A DNA stretch of 64,000 nucleotides from JAWLDV01 sp046537975 (GTDB lineage Bacteria > Desulfobacterota > Desulfobulbia > Desulfobulbales > SURF-16): positions 1 through 64,000 of the forward strand of contig JBKHJR010000001.1 in assembly GCA_046537975.1 (NCBI GenBank), given 5' to 3'. This document shows positions 42,815 to 51,477 of this stretch, piece after piece (position 1 is the stretch's first letter; each line of letters starts with the position of its first letter). The notes under the pieces were generated by a model, which was not told where the DNA came from, ran no database searches, and was given only the letters and a program-made list of their open reading frames with translations. The position numbers were made by a program, and so were the translations under genes.

Positions 42815-44575
42815 TCAGGCAACCCTCACCACCTGAAACATTCCGGCTTCCATGTGGTAGAGCAGATGGCAGTGAAAGGCCCAATCCCCTTTTTCAATAG
42901 GAGTGATAAGGGCTGACAGATACTCCCCCGGCTTGACCAGAACGGTGTGTTTGAAAGGTAGCTTGTCGGCACCGTTTTCAAGCTGCATCCACATGCCGTG
43001 CAGATGGATGGGGTGGTCCATCATGGTATGGTTGACCAGGTAGAGCCGGAGCCGCTCCCGGTACTTAAAGTTGTAGGGCCCGGGATGTTCGCTGAACTTC
43101 TTGCCGTCAAAGGAGAACATGTATCTCTCCATATTGGCGGTGATATTGATGGTCATTTCCCGGTCGGCTTTTTCCTGGTATGGCTGAGGTTCTACCGATT
43201 CCAGGTCTTTGTAGGTCAGGACCTTCCAGCCGTCCTCTCCCTGGCCGAGGCCCGGTTCATCCAGCCGGAATCTGGGGTTGGGGATAACCATGGCCACATT
43301 GCTTTTGTTTTTATCCGGAACAAAAGGTTCAGGACCCTGGGGCCCCGGCAGGTCGGGATCATCCTTGATTCCAGATTCCATCTTATGACCGCCGTGTTCC
43401 ATGTTGCCATGATCCATCCCCCCCATCATGCCGCCCATGCCTATATCTTCCAGCTTGCGGACCGGCCGGGGCCGGAGTTCGGGAACCGGGGCCTCGAGAC
43501 CGGGCTCCGGCGCCAGGGTTGCCCGGCCGTAACCACTGCGGTCGCTTGATTCAGCAAAAATGGTAAAAGGTTTGTCCTCTCCGGGCCTAACCAGAACGTC
43601 ATAGGTTTCAGCCACCCCGATCCGGAATTCATGGGCCGTGACAGGCTTGACGTTTTTGCCGTCCGCTTGAACCACAGTCAGGTCCAGACCCGGGATCCGG
43701 ACATCGAAGTTGGTCATGGCAGAGGCGTTTATCACCCGCAGGCGTATTGTTTCACCGGGATCGAACAGTCCGGTCCAGTTCATGTCCGGGGAGTTGCCGT
43801 TTATCAGGTAGGTATAGGTTGCCCCGGTGACATCAGCCAGATCAACCGGGCTCATCCTCATCTTTCCCCAGGCCAGGCGGGGAGCCAGGGCCTGTTTGAA
43901 ACCTTTTTCTTCGATGTCTTCCAGGAAATCAGGCAAAGTCCGGCGCTGATAGTTGTAGTAGTGCCCCATCAGGTTGATGTTGCGGAAGATGGTTTCCGGG
44001 GCTTCAAAAGACCAGTCCGAAAGGACCAGGACATGTTCCCGGTCATAGGAAAACGGTTCCGGGTCCTTGGGGTCGATGATCAGGGGGCCATAGCTGCCGG
44101 ACTGCTCCTGGAGAAAGGAATGGCTGTGATACCAGTAGGTCCCTGCCTGCTTGATCCTGTACTGGTACTTATAGGTTTCTCCCGGAGGAATACCGCGGAA
44201 ATTTACTCCCGGCACCCCGTCCATGGGGAAGGGCACCAGAATGCCGTGCCAGTGGATGGAACTGTGCACAGTGTCCGGCATGGCGTTGGTGACATTGAGC
44301 GTTACCCGGTCTCCTTCCCGCAGGCGGACCAGAGGGCCGGGTACTGTCCCGTTTATCCCGGTTGATCTCCCCTGGCGGCCGTCGATGGTAATAGGATAAT
44401 AGCCGATTTTAAGGTTGTATACCCTGTCGGATTCAATCCCGTCGATCCCTCTGGCAGCGCTTTCCGCCCAGGCTGGCAGCGGCAGAGCCATTTTCAGGCC
44501 GGTGAGAAAAATCCCTGCCCCGGCTGCCTTTATAAATTGACGGCGGTTAAGGTCTTGATCTATCGTTGTCATCAA
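42815..44575 (-). CDS. copA: Multicopper oxidase CopA (copper resistance)
   Basis: Periplasmic multicopper oxidase exported through Tat: RRQFIKAAGAGIFL at residues 11-24. All copper-site motifs are visible: HSSIHWHGILVP, YWYHSHSFLQEQSG, HPIHLHGMWMQ and the C-terminal FHCHLLYHMEAGM with the cysteine-histidine pair and axial Met. A Met/His-rich loop (GGMMGGMDHGNMEHGG, around residue 385) is the Cu(I)-binding feature of CopA/CueO-like enzymes. 586 aa. Followed by copB and the HEAT gene. Confidence 0.95.
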   Translation of the reverse strand: MMTTIDQDLNRRQFIKAAGAGIFLTGLKMALPLPAWAESAARGIDGIESDRVYNLKIGYYPITIDGRQGRSTGINGTVPGPLVRLREGDRVTLNVTNAMPDTVHSSIHWHGILVPFPMDGVPGVNFRGIPPGETYKYQYRIKQAGTYWYHSHSFLQEQSGSYGPLIIDPKDPEPFSYDREHVLVLSDWSFEAPETIFRNINLMGHYYNYQRRTLPDFLEDIEEKGFKQALAPRLAWGKMRMSPVDLADVTGATYTYLINGNSPDMNWTGLFDPGETIRLRVINASAMTNFDVRIPGLDLTVVQADGKNVKPVTAHEFRIGVAETYDVLVRPGEDKPFTIFAESSDRSGYGRATLAPEPGLEAPVPELRPRPVRKLEDIGMGGMMGGMDHGNMEHGGHKMESGIKDDPDLPGPQGPEPFVPDKNKSNVAMVIPNPRFRLDEPGLGQGEDGWKVLTYKDLESVEPQPYQEKADREMTINITANMERYMFSFDGKKFSEHPGPYNFKYRERLRLYLVNHTMMDHPIHLHGMWMQLENGADKLPFKHTVLVKPGEYLSALITPIEKGDWAFHCHLLYHMEAGMFQVVRVA

Positions 44576-44998
44576 AATTCACCCTTCTTTATGACAGAAA
44601 TAAGCACCGTTTAAACTGTAGGGCAGGTTGTCTGCCGGTCCAGGACGGAAGGATCTTTACTGTTTTATTATAAGCTATGGGAAATCAGGGGAGTTGTCAA
44701 ACATATATTGTCTTGGAAAGGCTTGGGAAACAGGGATGTACTTGTTATTTGTTTGCTGCTATTATGGTTAATTTCCGGGTATGGACTTTATGGCAAAAAG
44801 TTTTTGTTACAAAATAAAGCATCCGGGTAAGCCTGATAACCTGCTTTTCTTTAAGGAGCAGGCACGTTTTTAAGTTTATATCCCCCCTTTGGCCCGGCAA
44901 ACCAGCCAGGCAGCAGGATTGACCTTGAATCGGGAAGAGATTCCTGGTTTGTGATACTGAATAGTTATAGTTGGTCAGAATTAGGAGAGCAGTCGATA
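44576..44998 (+). other. Intergenic, 423 bp upstream of copA and the EamA gene
   Basis: Divergent promoter region. It is AT-rich around 44740-44830. No clear metal-responsive operator, RNA gene or -35/-10 pair was identified by eye. Confidence 0.4.
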
Positions 44999-45889
44999 AT
45001 GGACCATGAATGGTTTTCTTTAAGTATTGCCTGTGCTTTCAGTCTGGCATCGGCGGATGCCTGTGCCAAGAAATTTTTTTCAGACTGCAGCCCCTGGGTA
45101 ATGGTGTTGATAAGATTCGGGGTCCCGGCCGTTCTCCTGTCCCCTTTTACCCTCCTTTGCCCTCTTCCGGCGGTACCCCCTGTCTTCTGGGTCTGGATCG
45201 CCCTCCTGGTGCCCTTGGAGATCCTGGCCATGTGGCTTTATATGTCAGCCATCCGGGACAGCCCGCTTTATCTTACTCTTCCCTATCTGGCCTTTACCCC
45301 GGTATTTAATATCCTGACCGGGTACCTTGTCCTTGCCGAGAGGGTGAGCTGGACCGGCTCTGCAGGAATAATTCTGGTGGTGGCAGGGGCTTATTCCCTC
45401 AATCTCAAGCAGACTTCATTTATGGGCTGGCGCTCCTGGCTGCTCCCCTTTACCGCCATTTTTCGGGAAAGGGGATCGCGCCTGATGATGGGAGTGGCTT
45501 TGATCTACAGCCTGACTTCGGTTCTGGGCAAACATGCCATGTCTTATGCTACCCCCCTCAGCTTCGGTCCCTTTTATTTTGTTCTGATCGGCTGTGTGAT
45601 GATAGTAGTCTCGCTTGCGGTCCGGAGGGAGCAGATAAGATCAGGACCGGACCTGCTCCGGCGCTGGCCCGGTCTTTTTCTGGTAGGAGGCTTTCTGGCG
45701 GTTATGGTGATCACCCATTTTACGGCTATCGCTCAGGTGGAGGTGGCTTATTTTATTTCTCTTAAGCGTTCCAGTCTGCTGTTCGGCATCCTATATGGAG
45801 CCCTCTTTTTCGGGGAACGTTCCGTGGCCCGGCATTTTCTGGCCGGGGGGCTGATGGTGGCCGGTATCATCCTGATCATGACAACTTAA
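44999..45889 (+). CDS. EamA/DMT family transporter
   Basis: Ten-helix drug/metabolite transporter made of two EamA halves: first SLSIACAFSLASADACAKKFF, second starting SRLMMGVALIYSLTSVLGKH. Substrate unknown. I start at ATG 44999 (MDHEWFSLS, 296 aa), preceded by TTAGGAGAG 11 bp upstream; the frame reaches back to 44951. The LLFGILYGALFFGERS-type segment before the last helix is typical. Confidence 0.9.
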   Translation: MDHEWFSLSIACAFSLASADACAKKFFSDCSPWVMVLIRFGVPAVLLSPFTLLCPLPAVPPVFWVWIALLVPLEILAMWLYMSAIRDSPLYLTLPYLAFTPVFNILTGYLVLAERVSWTGSAGIILVVAGAYSLNLKQTSFMGWRSWLLPFTAIFRERGSRLMMGVALIYSLTSVLGKHAMSYATPLSFGPFYFVLIGCVMIVVSLAVRREQIRSGPDLLRRWPGLFLVGGFLAVMVITHFTAIAQVEVAYFISLKRSSLLFGILYGALFFGERSVARHFLAGGLMVAGIILIMTT

Positions 45890-46064
45890 GTTATACATAA
45901 CTTCTTGCAATCACCAGACTATTCGCTTATCCTTTAAACAGGATTTAATTGATCCGGAAAACCTCCCTGCCGCGCTAAGAGGTGAGGATCGGAAAGTCTT
46001 TTGTTATGCTTTAAATCAATTATCCGTATTTCTTTTATTAAAAACTTAAAAAAAGAGGTGGAAT

Positions 46065-46721
46065 ATGAGTGATGATCTACACGGTGCCATTCTGCAGAGG
46101 GACAAGCAGACCTATGCCATAGTGCCCCGCACTCCTTGCGGTATGCTGAACGCTGACGTATTGGAAAAGGTGGCCGAAGTTGTCCGCAAGTATGAGATCC
46201 CGGTAACCAAAATTACTTCCGGACAGCGCCTGGCTCTGGTGGGCTTGAAAAAAGAGGATATTGAACCGGCCTGGCAGGAACTGCAGACCGGAATCGGCCG
46301 GGCCACGGAGTTGTGCCTTCATTATGTCCAGGCCTGTCCGGGGACAGCGGTCTGCAAGTTTGGTCAGCAGGACTCCCTGGGCCTGGGCATGGAACTCGAG
46401 GAAAGATTTATGGGGCTTGATATGCCGGCCAAGACCAAGATCGGGGTCTCCGGATGCCCGTTCTGCTGCGGGGAAAGCTATGTCCGCTGCCTCGGGCTGA
46501 TCGGCAAGAAGTCGGGCTGGATTGTTGTTTTTGGCGGTAATTCCGGAGGCAGGCCCCGGTTCGGTGATGTTATTGCTGAAAATGTCAGTAAAGATGAGGC
46601 TGTTGAATTAGTAGACAGGCTTATCCAGTACTATATAGACAATGGTAAAAAGAAGGAGCGGGCCGCCCGATTTGTTGAGCGGGTAGGGATCGAGCCTATC
46701 AAAAATGCGGTGTTGAAATAA
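46065..46721 (+). CDS. Small assimilatory-type sulfite/nitrite reductase
   Basis: 218-aa single-domain siroheme-4Fe-4S protein like the low-molecular-weight sulfite reductase of Desulfovibrio. One nitrite/sulfite reductase ferredoxin-like half domain (ITSGQRLALVGLKKEDI) is followed by the siroheme-cluster domain. Cluster ligands fit C-x5-C (CPGTAVC) and C-x3-C (CPFCC). GAGGTGGAA lies before the ATG. No partner flavoprotein is adjacent; in vivo function is uncertain, with sulfite reduction inferred. Confidence 0.9.
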   Translation: MSDDLHGAILQRDKQTYAIVPRTPCGMLNADVLEKVAEVVRKYEIPVTKITSGQRLALVGLKKEDIEPAWQELQTGIGRATELCLHYVQACPGTAVCKFGQQDSLGLGMELEERFMGLDMPAKTKIGVSGCPFCCGESYVRCLGLIGKKSGWIVVFGGNSGGRPRFGDVIAENVSKDEAVELVDRLIQYYIDNGKKKERAARFVERVGIEPIKNAVLK

Positions 46722-46732
46722 TACCCGGCCAT

Positions 46733-46777
46733 TCCTGCTGATTTCCGTCGTTACTTATTCGGCGAAAATCAGCAGGA
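46733..46777 (+). terminator. Stem-loop after the sulfite reductase gene
   Basis: 12-bp perfect arms TCCTGCTGATTT (46733-46744) and AAATCAGCAGGA (46766-46777) around a 21-base loop that has an inner CCG/CGG. There is no long T tract, so it is more likely an mRNA end hairpin than a classic terminator. It begins 12 bp past the stop. Confidence 0.55.
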
Positions 46778-46883
46778 CATTACCGGCTTTTCTCCTCTCC
46801 TTTACTTCATATAGAGAACGTGGCAGCTCTTATCGTGCCTGCACGTTATGGTTAGGATAAGTGGCTGAATCGTTCATTTGTTC

Positions 46884-46912
46884 TTGACACGGTCCGCTGA
46901 TTTTACGAAAAT
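46884..46912 (+). promoter_or_regulatory. Possible promoter for the PEBP-Mrp operon
   Basis: TTGACA at 46884-46889 with GAAAAT 17 bp later (46907-46912). The -35 is perfect but the -10 is poor. About 100 bp before the start of the PEBP gene, the first gene of the apparent operon. Confidence 0.3.
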
Positions 46913-47010
46913 TTATTTAGTCCCGCAAGGGAATTACAGTCAGAACAGAATGCTATCTTAATTATGCTGCTTAAAAGGGCAGGGGGCTTCTTCTTAAGGA
47001 GACAGGATTT

Positions 47011-47559
47011 ATGAACCCGGGGTGGAAGACAGGATTAATCATTTTCGTGATAATCCTGTTGAATTCTCTGCAAACCAAGGGAGGTGAGGCTATGGAACTC
47101 AGTTCTTCTGCGTTCAAGGATAAGGAAACCATTCCGGTAAAATATACCATGCCGGGAGCGGGAGGGGAGAATGTCTCTATTCCCCTGCAGTGGTCGGACA
47201 TCCCCGAAGGTACCAAATCATTTGCCCTTTCCATTGTGGACCCTCATCCGGTGGCCAACAATTGGGTACATTGGCTGGTAGTCAATATTTCTCCGGACGT
47301 CCATTCTCTGCCGGAAGGGGCTTCAGGTCAGGGTATGCCTGCCGGTGTCATGGAGCTGCGGAACGGCTTCGGAAAACCCGGTTATGGCGGGCCTCAGCCC
47401 CCGCCGGGTACAGGTGAACATCCTTATGTGGTCACGGTCTACGCCCTTGATACAGCTGAACTTGATGTGGACCGGAATACCGACCTTTCCGGTTTCCAAA
47501 ATGCCATAAAGGACAGGGTCCTTGATAAAGCGGAACTTACCGGAACTTATGAACAGTGA
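47011..47559 (+). CDS. YbhB/YbcL family (PEBP-like) protein
   Basis: 182 aa, Raf-kinase-inhibitor-like fold. An N-terminal hydrophobic segment (residues 8-18, LIIFVIILLNS) suggests export. Core: SIVDPHPVANNWVHWLVVNI and the GKPGYGGPQPPPGTGEHPY ligand pocket. Ends with the typical ALDTAEL and DRVLDKAELTGTY. Its stop overlaps the start of mrpE by 4 bp (GTGA), so it shares the Mrp transcript. Function not known; phosphate/anion binding is assumed. Confidence 0.92.
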   Translation: MNPGWKTGLIIFVIILLNSLQTKGGEAMELSSSAFKDKETIPVKYTMPGAGGENVSIPLQWSDIPEGTKSFALSIVDPHPVANNWVHWLVVNISPDVHSLPEGASGQGMPAGVMELRNGFGKPGYGGPQPPPGTGEHPYVVTVYALDTAELDVDRNTDLSGFQNAIKDRVLDKAELTGTYEQ

Positions 47560-48053
47560 TGATCAGGGCGGGAGAGGTGATTGGGTCGGTACTGTCCTTT
47601 GCCCTGGTCTGGCTGGTTCTGGTAGGCGATGATCCCGGCAGCTGGATCCTGGGCGGGCCGGCTGTTTTGCTGGCCGTAATCGTCAGCCAGGCTCTGGGCA
47701 GGGGGAGATCCGGGTCTGTAAGTTTGCTCGGGGCCCTTTATTTTGTCCCTTATTTTCTGGTCCAGTCGACGGTTAGCGGCCTTGATGTCCTTCGCCGCAC
47801 CTTTGCCCTGAAGCCGAATATAAATCCCGGTCTGATTTCCTATAAAACATCTCTCCCGGAGGAGGGGCCGCGGGTTTTTCTGGCCAATACCATCAGCCTG
47901 ATGCCGGGGACCCTGAGCGTTGATCTGCGGGGAGAGTTAATTGATGTTCATACCCTGGATGTGGATAAGCCGGTCCATTCGGGTATTCGTAAACTGGAGG
48001 TCAGAATTGCCCACCTCTTTTCGCTTGATTCTGCCGGGAGGAAAAAGGGGTGA
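47556..48053 (+). CDS. mrpE: Na+/H+ antiporter subunit E (MrpE/MnhE)
   Basis: Membrane subunit of a Mrp-type cation/proton antiporter. Two N-terminal hydrophobic helices, then FLANTISLMPGTLSVDLRG and HTLDVDKP, the MrpE signature. 165 aa. The frame starts at GTG 47556 followed directly by ATG 47559; either start gives nearly the same product. It overlaps the PEBP gene and mrpF. Confidence 0.92.
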   Translation: MMIRAGEVIGSVLSFALVWLVLVGDDPGSWILGGPAVLLAVIVSQALGRGRSGSVSLLGALYFVPYFLVQSTVSGLDVLRRTFALKPNINPGLISYKTSLPEEGPRVFLANTISLMPGTLSVDLRGELIDVHTLDVDKPVHSGIRKLEVRIAHLFSLDSAGRKKG

Positions 48054-48331
48054 TCTATATCCTGATGGCCCTGTTTCTGCTTATTACTGTGGCAGCTGGT
48101 ATGGTCCGGGTTATGATCGGTCCGACCATCGCCGACCGCATGCTGTCCGCCCAGCTTCTGGGTACCGGCGGCCTGGCCGTTTTGCTGATGCTGGCCAAAG
48201 GCCTTGAGTCGGCAGTGCTGATCGATATAGCCCTTGTTTTCTCTTTGCTGGCCCTCCTGGCCACAATGACCTTTGTCCGGCGGACCTGGTACGGTGGAGG
48301 GGAGGAGGCCCGGGATGGAGATTCTTCATGA
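48050..48331 (+). CDS. mrpF: Na+/H+ antiporter subunit F (MrpF/MnhF)
   Basis: 93-aa three-helix subunit; VRVMIGPTIADRMLSAQLLGT is the MrpF motif. The GTG start at 48050 overlaps the mrpE stop by 4 bp. Confidence 0.92.
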   Translation: MIYILMALFLLITVAAGMVRVMIGPTIADRMLSAQLLGTGGLAVLLMLAKGLESAVLIDIALVFSLLALLATMTFVRRTWYGGGEEARDGDSS

Positions 48332-48617
48332 TATCGGGTTTGTTTTTCTGCTTGCCGGAATACCTTTTTTTCTGTCCGGCACCGTGGGGCTGCTTCGTTT
48401 CCCGGATATCTATACCCGTCTGCATGCCCTGACCAAGGCCGACAATGTCGGATTGGGAATGATCATTATGGGTCTGGCTTTACAGGCCTCAAACTGGTAT
48501 AATGTCGCCAAATTGCTGCTTATCTGGCTTCTGGTTCTGGTTGCCAGTTCCGCTTCCTGCCATATAGTGGCCCGCCGTGCCCTCCAGAAAGGGGTTGTTC
48601 CATGGAGCCGCAAATAG
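48315..48617 (+). CDS. mrpG: Na+/H+ antiporter subunit G (MrpG/MnhG)
   Basis: Three-helix subunit. LRFPDIYTRLHALTKADNVG is the MrpG signature. I start at ATG 48315 (MEILHDIGF, 100 aa), overlapping mrpF by 17 bp and preceded by GGAGGGGAGGAGG; the frame also extends back to 48273 without support. Confidence 0.92.
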   Translation: MEILHDIGFVFLLAGIPFFLSGTVGLLRFPDIYTRLHALTKADNVGLGMIIMGLALQASNWYNVAKLLLIWLLVLVASSASCHIVARRALQKGVVPWSRK

Positions 48618-48907
48618 AATATGTTCTTGTCTGCTTTGATTTGTTGTTAGTGGCTGTCCTGCTGTGGCTTGCCTGGCAGCTGCTGTGTTCCGACGGCATC
48701 TTCAAGGCGGTTATCCTCTTCATCTCTTTCGGGCTTTTGATGTCTCTGGCCTGGGCACGCCTCCAGGGCCCGGATGTTGCCATGGCTGAGATGGCGATCG
48801 GCGCCGGTCTGACCGGTCCCCTTTTTCTGGCTGCTCTGAGAAGGATCGAGAGGCCGTACAAGCAGGAGAGGCGGGTCGATATGGATGAGGAGAGAGAGGA
48901 TGGCTGA
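48602..48907 (+). CDS. MbhD-like subunit (DUF4040)
   Basis: 101-aa protein with two to three hydrophobic segments (VLVCFDLLLVAVLLWLAW, AVILFISFGLLMSLAWARL). Core LQGPDVAMAEMAIGAGLTGPLFL matches the DUF4040/MbhD subunit of Mrp-type complexes and membrane-bound hydrogenases; it corresponds to part of the MrpA C-terminus. Overlaps mrpG by 16 bp and the next gene by 8 bp. Confidence 0.88.
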   Translation: MEPQIEYVLVCFDLLLVAVLLWLAWQLLCSDGIFKAVILFISFGLLMSLAWARLQGPDVAMAEMAIGAGLTGPLFLAALRRIERPYKQERRVDMDEEREDG

Positions 48908-49634
48908 CAGTACCGCTGAAAAGCCCAGAGAGAGAAGACTTGATCCCCTGTTGTGGGTGGTCTTTTTGCTGAGTCTCTGTCTGGCCCTGATGCTGGCCGG
49001 GATTATTCTTGATATGCCCAGGTCGTCACCGGGCCTTACCGGGGAAGTGACCGAGATGATGGGCCGGAGCGGGGTCAAAAGTCAGGTTACTGCAGTGCTT
49101 CTTAATTTCAGAAGCTATGATACCCTGCTGGAGGTAATGGTCCTTTTTCTGGCGGTTGTCGGGGTCTGGTCCCTGACCAAGGCGCCGTTCCCTCCGGAAG
49201 TGCCGGATTACAGCCCCGTGCAGAGGGGGGCGGTGCGTTTTCTTGCTCCCCTTATGTGTCTCATCGGCGTTTTTTTGGTCTGGCAGGGCAGCCATTTGGC
49301 AGGCGGCGCTTTCCAGGGCGGGGCGGTGTTTGCTGCCGCCGGCGTCCTGCTCCTGGTTTCGGATTTGCCTTGGCTGCGTAACCTTCCTTCTCTTCCCTTG
49401 CGGTTTGGACTTACCCTGGGACCGTTGGTTTTTACGGGGACTGCTCTGTGGTGCCTGGCGGTAGAGGGAAGGCTGCTGGAATATCCCGAGGATTTGACCA
49501 AAAGCCTTTTGCTGTTGGTTGAATTCGCCTGTGCTGTTTCCATCGGCCTCGCTCTTGCCGGTCTTTTTGCCGGGGGGCGGCCGGCGGACGATCTCCGGGA
49601 AGAACTATTTTCGCCTGATGTGGAAGAGCAGTGA
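48900..49634 (+). CDS. mrpB: Na+/H+ antiporter subunit B (MrpB) with MbhE-like N-terminus
   Basis: 244 aa from ATG 48900, with GAGGAGAGAGAGG upstream; overlaps the preceding stop. The N-terminal LLNFRSYDTLLEVMVLFLAV is MbhE-like, the second half (FLVWQGSHLAGGAFQGGAV) is the MnhB core. Together with the MbhD-like gene it replaces the MrpA C-terminal domain and MrpB. Confidence 0.9.
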   Translation: MADSTAEKPRERRLDPLLWVVFLLSLCLALMLAGIILDMPRSSPGLTGEVTEMMGRSGVKSQVTAVLLNFRSYDTLLEVMVLFLAVVGVWSLTKAPFPPEVPDYSPVQRGAVRFLAPLMCLIGVFLVWQGSHLAGGAFQGGAVFAAAGVLLLVSDLPWLRNLPSLPLRFGLTLGPLVFTGTALWCLAVEGRLLEYPEDLTKSLLLLVEFACAVSIGLALAGLFAGGRPADDLREELFSPDVEEQ

Positions 49635-49969
49635 TGACTACCGATATCCTATACAGTTTTACCGGTCTGGCTCTTTTCTTTTTCGGATTTTTTGCCCTGA
49701 TTGCCTATTTTCACCCCCTTAGAAAGATCCTGGCGATAAACGTGATGGCCACCGGTGTTTTCCTCTGTCTGATGGCTATCTCCCATAGCCCTGGCAAGGG
49801 ACATGTGGATCCCGTTCCCCAGGCTATGATCCTGACCGGTATCGTGGTTTCGGTAAGCACCACTGCCCTGGCCCTGATCCTGGCCTGCCGGATTCAGGAG
49901 ACCTCGGCCTCTTCCCGGCTCCTCAGCCGACAGCCGGAAAAATCTGAAGAGAGAGCAGGCAGGCAATGA
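49631..49969 (+). CDS. mrpC: Na+/H+ antiporter subunit C (MrpC/MnhC, NuoK-like)
   Basis: 112-aa three-helix protein of the NuoK type. KILAINVMATGVFLCLMAIS and DPVPQAMILTGIVVSVSTTALAL are the MrpC core. Starts at GTG 49631 or ATG 49634, overlapping mrpB, and overlaps mrpD by 4 bp. Confidence 0.92.
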   Translation: MMTTDILYSFTGLALFFFGFFALIAYFHPLRKILAINVMATGVFLCLMAISHSPGKGHVDPVPQAMILTGIVVSVSTTALALILACRIQETSASSRLLSRQPEKSEERAGRQ

Positions 49970-51477
49970 TCTTTGCCGATCCATCCTGGATAGTCTTGCC
50001 GGTTATGGGTCCCCTGCTGGCAGGGATCCTCTGTTTCCTGGTCCGCCGGGGGGCAGTGCTGATCTCCCTGGCTGCTCTTGTTCTGAACAGCCTGGCAGTA
50101 ATTGTCCTGTTCAGGCGGTTTATCCTCTACGGTCCGGTATCTTACAGTATTGGCGGCTGGTCCGCTCCCCTGGGTATTTCCCTGAGGGCCGACGGTCCGT
50201 CCCTGCTCATGCTGGCCATGACTGCCGCTACCGGTCTGGGAATTACCTTTTATGCCCGGGGCTATTTCGCCTTCCGGGTCGATGCTCACTACCGGATTGA
50301 CCGACATGAGCGGCAGGAACGGTTTTTCTGGCCCCTTTGGATGATACTGCTGAGCGGGCTCAACGCCCTGTTTCTCTCCAACGATATCTTCAACCTTTAC
50401 GTTACCCTGGAGCTGATCGGGGTTTCCGCCGCAGCCCTGACCGCACTTTCCGGCAAGCCGGCCTCCCAGATCGCTTCCCTTCGTTATCTCCTGGTCAGTC
50501 TGCTGGGCTCTCTCTCATATCTCCTGGGGGTGGTGTTTATTTATAAAACCTATGCAGTTCTTGATCTTGGTCTCCTGACTGAAATGGCTTCAGACGAGCC
50601 CGGGGTCCGGGCGGCTCTGGCCCTGATGAGTGTAGGGCTTCTTCTGAAGACGGCTCTTTTCCCCTTCCATTTCTGGCTGCCGCCGGCTCATGCCAACGCC
50701 TTGGCCCCGGTAAGTGCCATTCTCTCCGGTCTGGTGGTTAAGGGCACTTTTTTTATGATGTTCAGACTGTGGTTTGATGTTTTTGCCCCGGTTATGCCGG
50801 TTTCAGCCTATAATCTGATCGGTGCCCTGGGGGCGGCGGCCATCCTCTGGGGGGCGGTCCAGGCCATGCGCCAGCAGCGCCTGAAGCTTCTGGTAGCCTA
50901 TTCCACTGTTTCCCAGCTGGGCTATCTCTTTATTGCCTTTCCCCTGGCCTTTCAAAATGGCGGAGATCAGGCCTGGAGGGCGGTAATCTTTATGGCTGTC
51001 GGCCACGCCTTTGCCAAGGCTGCCATGTTTATGGCCTCCGGTACCATCCTTCTTCATACCGGACATGACCGGGTCGCCGACCTGGCAGGGATCAGATCCT
51101 ATCTGCCGGTTACGGTCTTCGCCTATGCCATAGCCGGGGTAAATCTTATGGGCCTGCCTCCTTCCGGAGGCTTTACCGCCAAGTGGATGATGCTCACCGC
51201 TGCCCTGTCTTCTATGCAGTGGTGGTGGGCCCTGGTCCTTATGGCAGGCAGCCTCCTGGCTGCCGCCTACGTCTTTCGGGTAGTCTCCCAGCTTTTTATC
51301 ATACCTCCGGATCAGACGGCAGGTCAGCGTCATGCCAGCGCCGGTCTTCTGGAGTGGCCTGCTCTGGCTCTGGCTGTCTGCTCCCTGTTTATGGGACTGA
51401 TCGCGCCCTATCCTCTGTACATAATCAAGATGAATCAGGCGGCGGGCGTGGTTCTCTCCATGGGAGGGGCGCCATGA
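49966..51477 (+). CDS. mrpD: Na+/H+ antiporter subunit D-like 1 (MrpD/NuoN-M type)
   Basis: 503-aa, about 14 transmembrane proton-channel protein. Conserved Glu in the first channel helix (YVTLELIGVSAAALT) and conserved Lys/His in LKTALFPFHFWLPPAHANA and LLVAYSTVSQLGYLF. Its ATGA overlap with the next gene, and overlap with mrpC, make it part of one operon. Confidence 0.93.
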   Translation: MIFADPSWIVLPVMGPLLAGILCFLVRRGAVLISLAALVLNSLAVIVLFRRFILYGPVSYSIGGWSAPLGISLRADGPSLLMLAMTAATGLGITFYARGYFAFRVDAHYRIDRHERQERFFWPLWMILLSGLNALFLSNDIFNLYVTLELIGVSAAALTALSGKPASQIASLRYLLVSLLGSLSYLLGVVFIYKTYAVLDLGLLTEMASDEPGVRAALALMSVGLLLKTALFPFHFWLPPAHANALAPVSAILSGLVVKGTFFMMFRLWFDVFAPVMPVSAYNLIGALGAAAILWGAVQAMRQQRLKLLVAYSTVSQLGYLFIAFPLAFQNGGDQAWRAVIFMAVGHAFAKAAMFMASGTILLHTGHDRVADLAGIRSYLPVTVFAYAIAGVNLMGLPPSGGFTAKWMMLTAALSSMQWWWALVLMAGSLLAAAYVFRVVSQLFIIPPDQTAGQRHASAGLLEWPALALAVCSLFMGLIAPYPLYIIKMNQAAGVVLSMGGAP

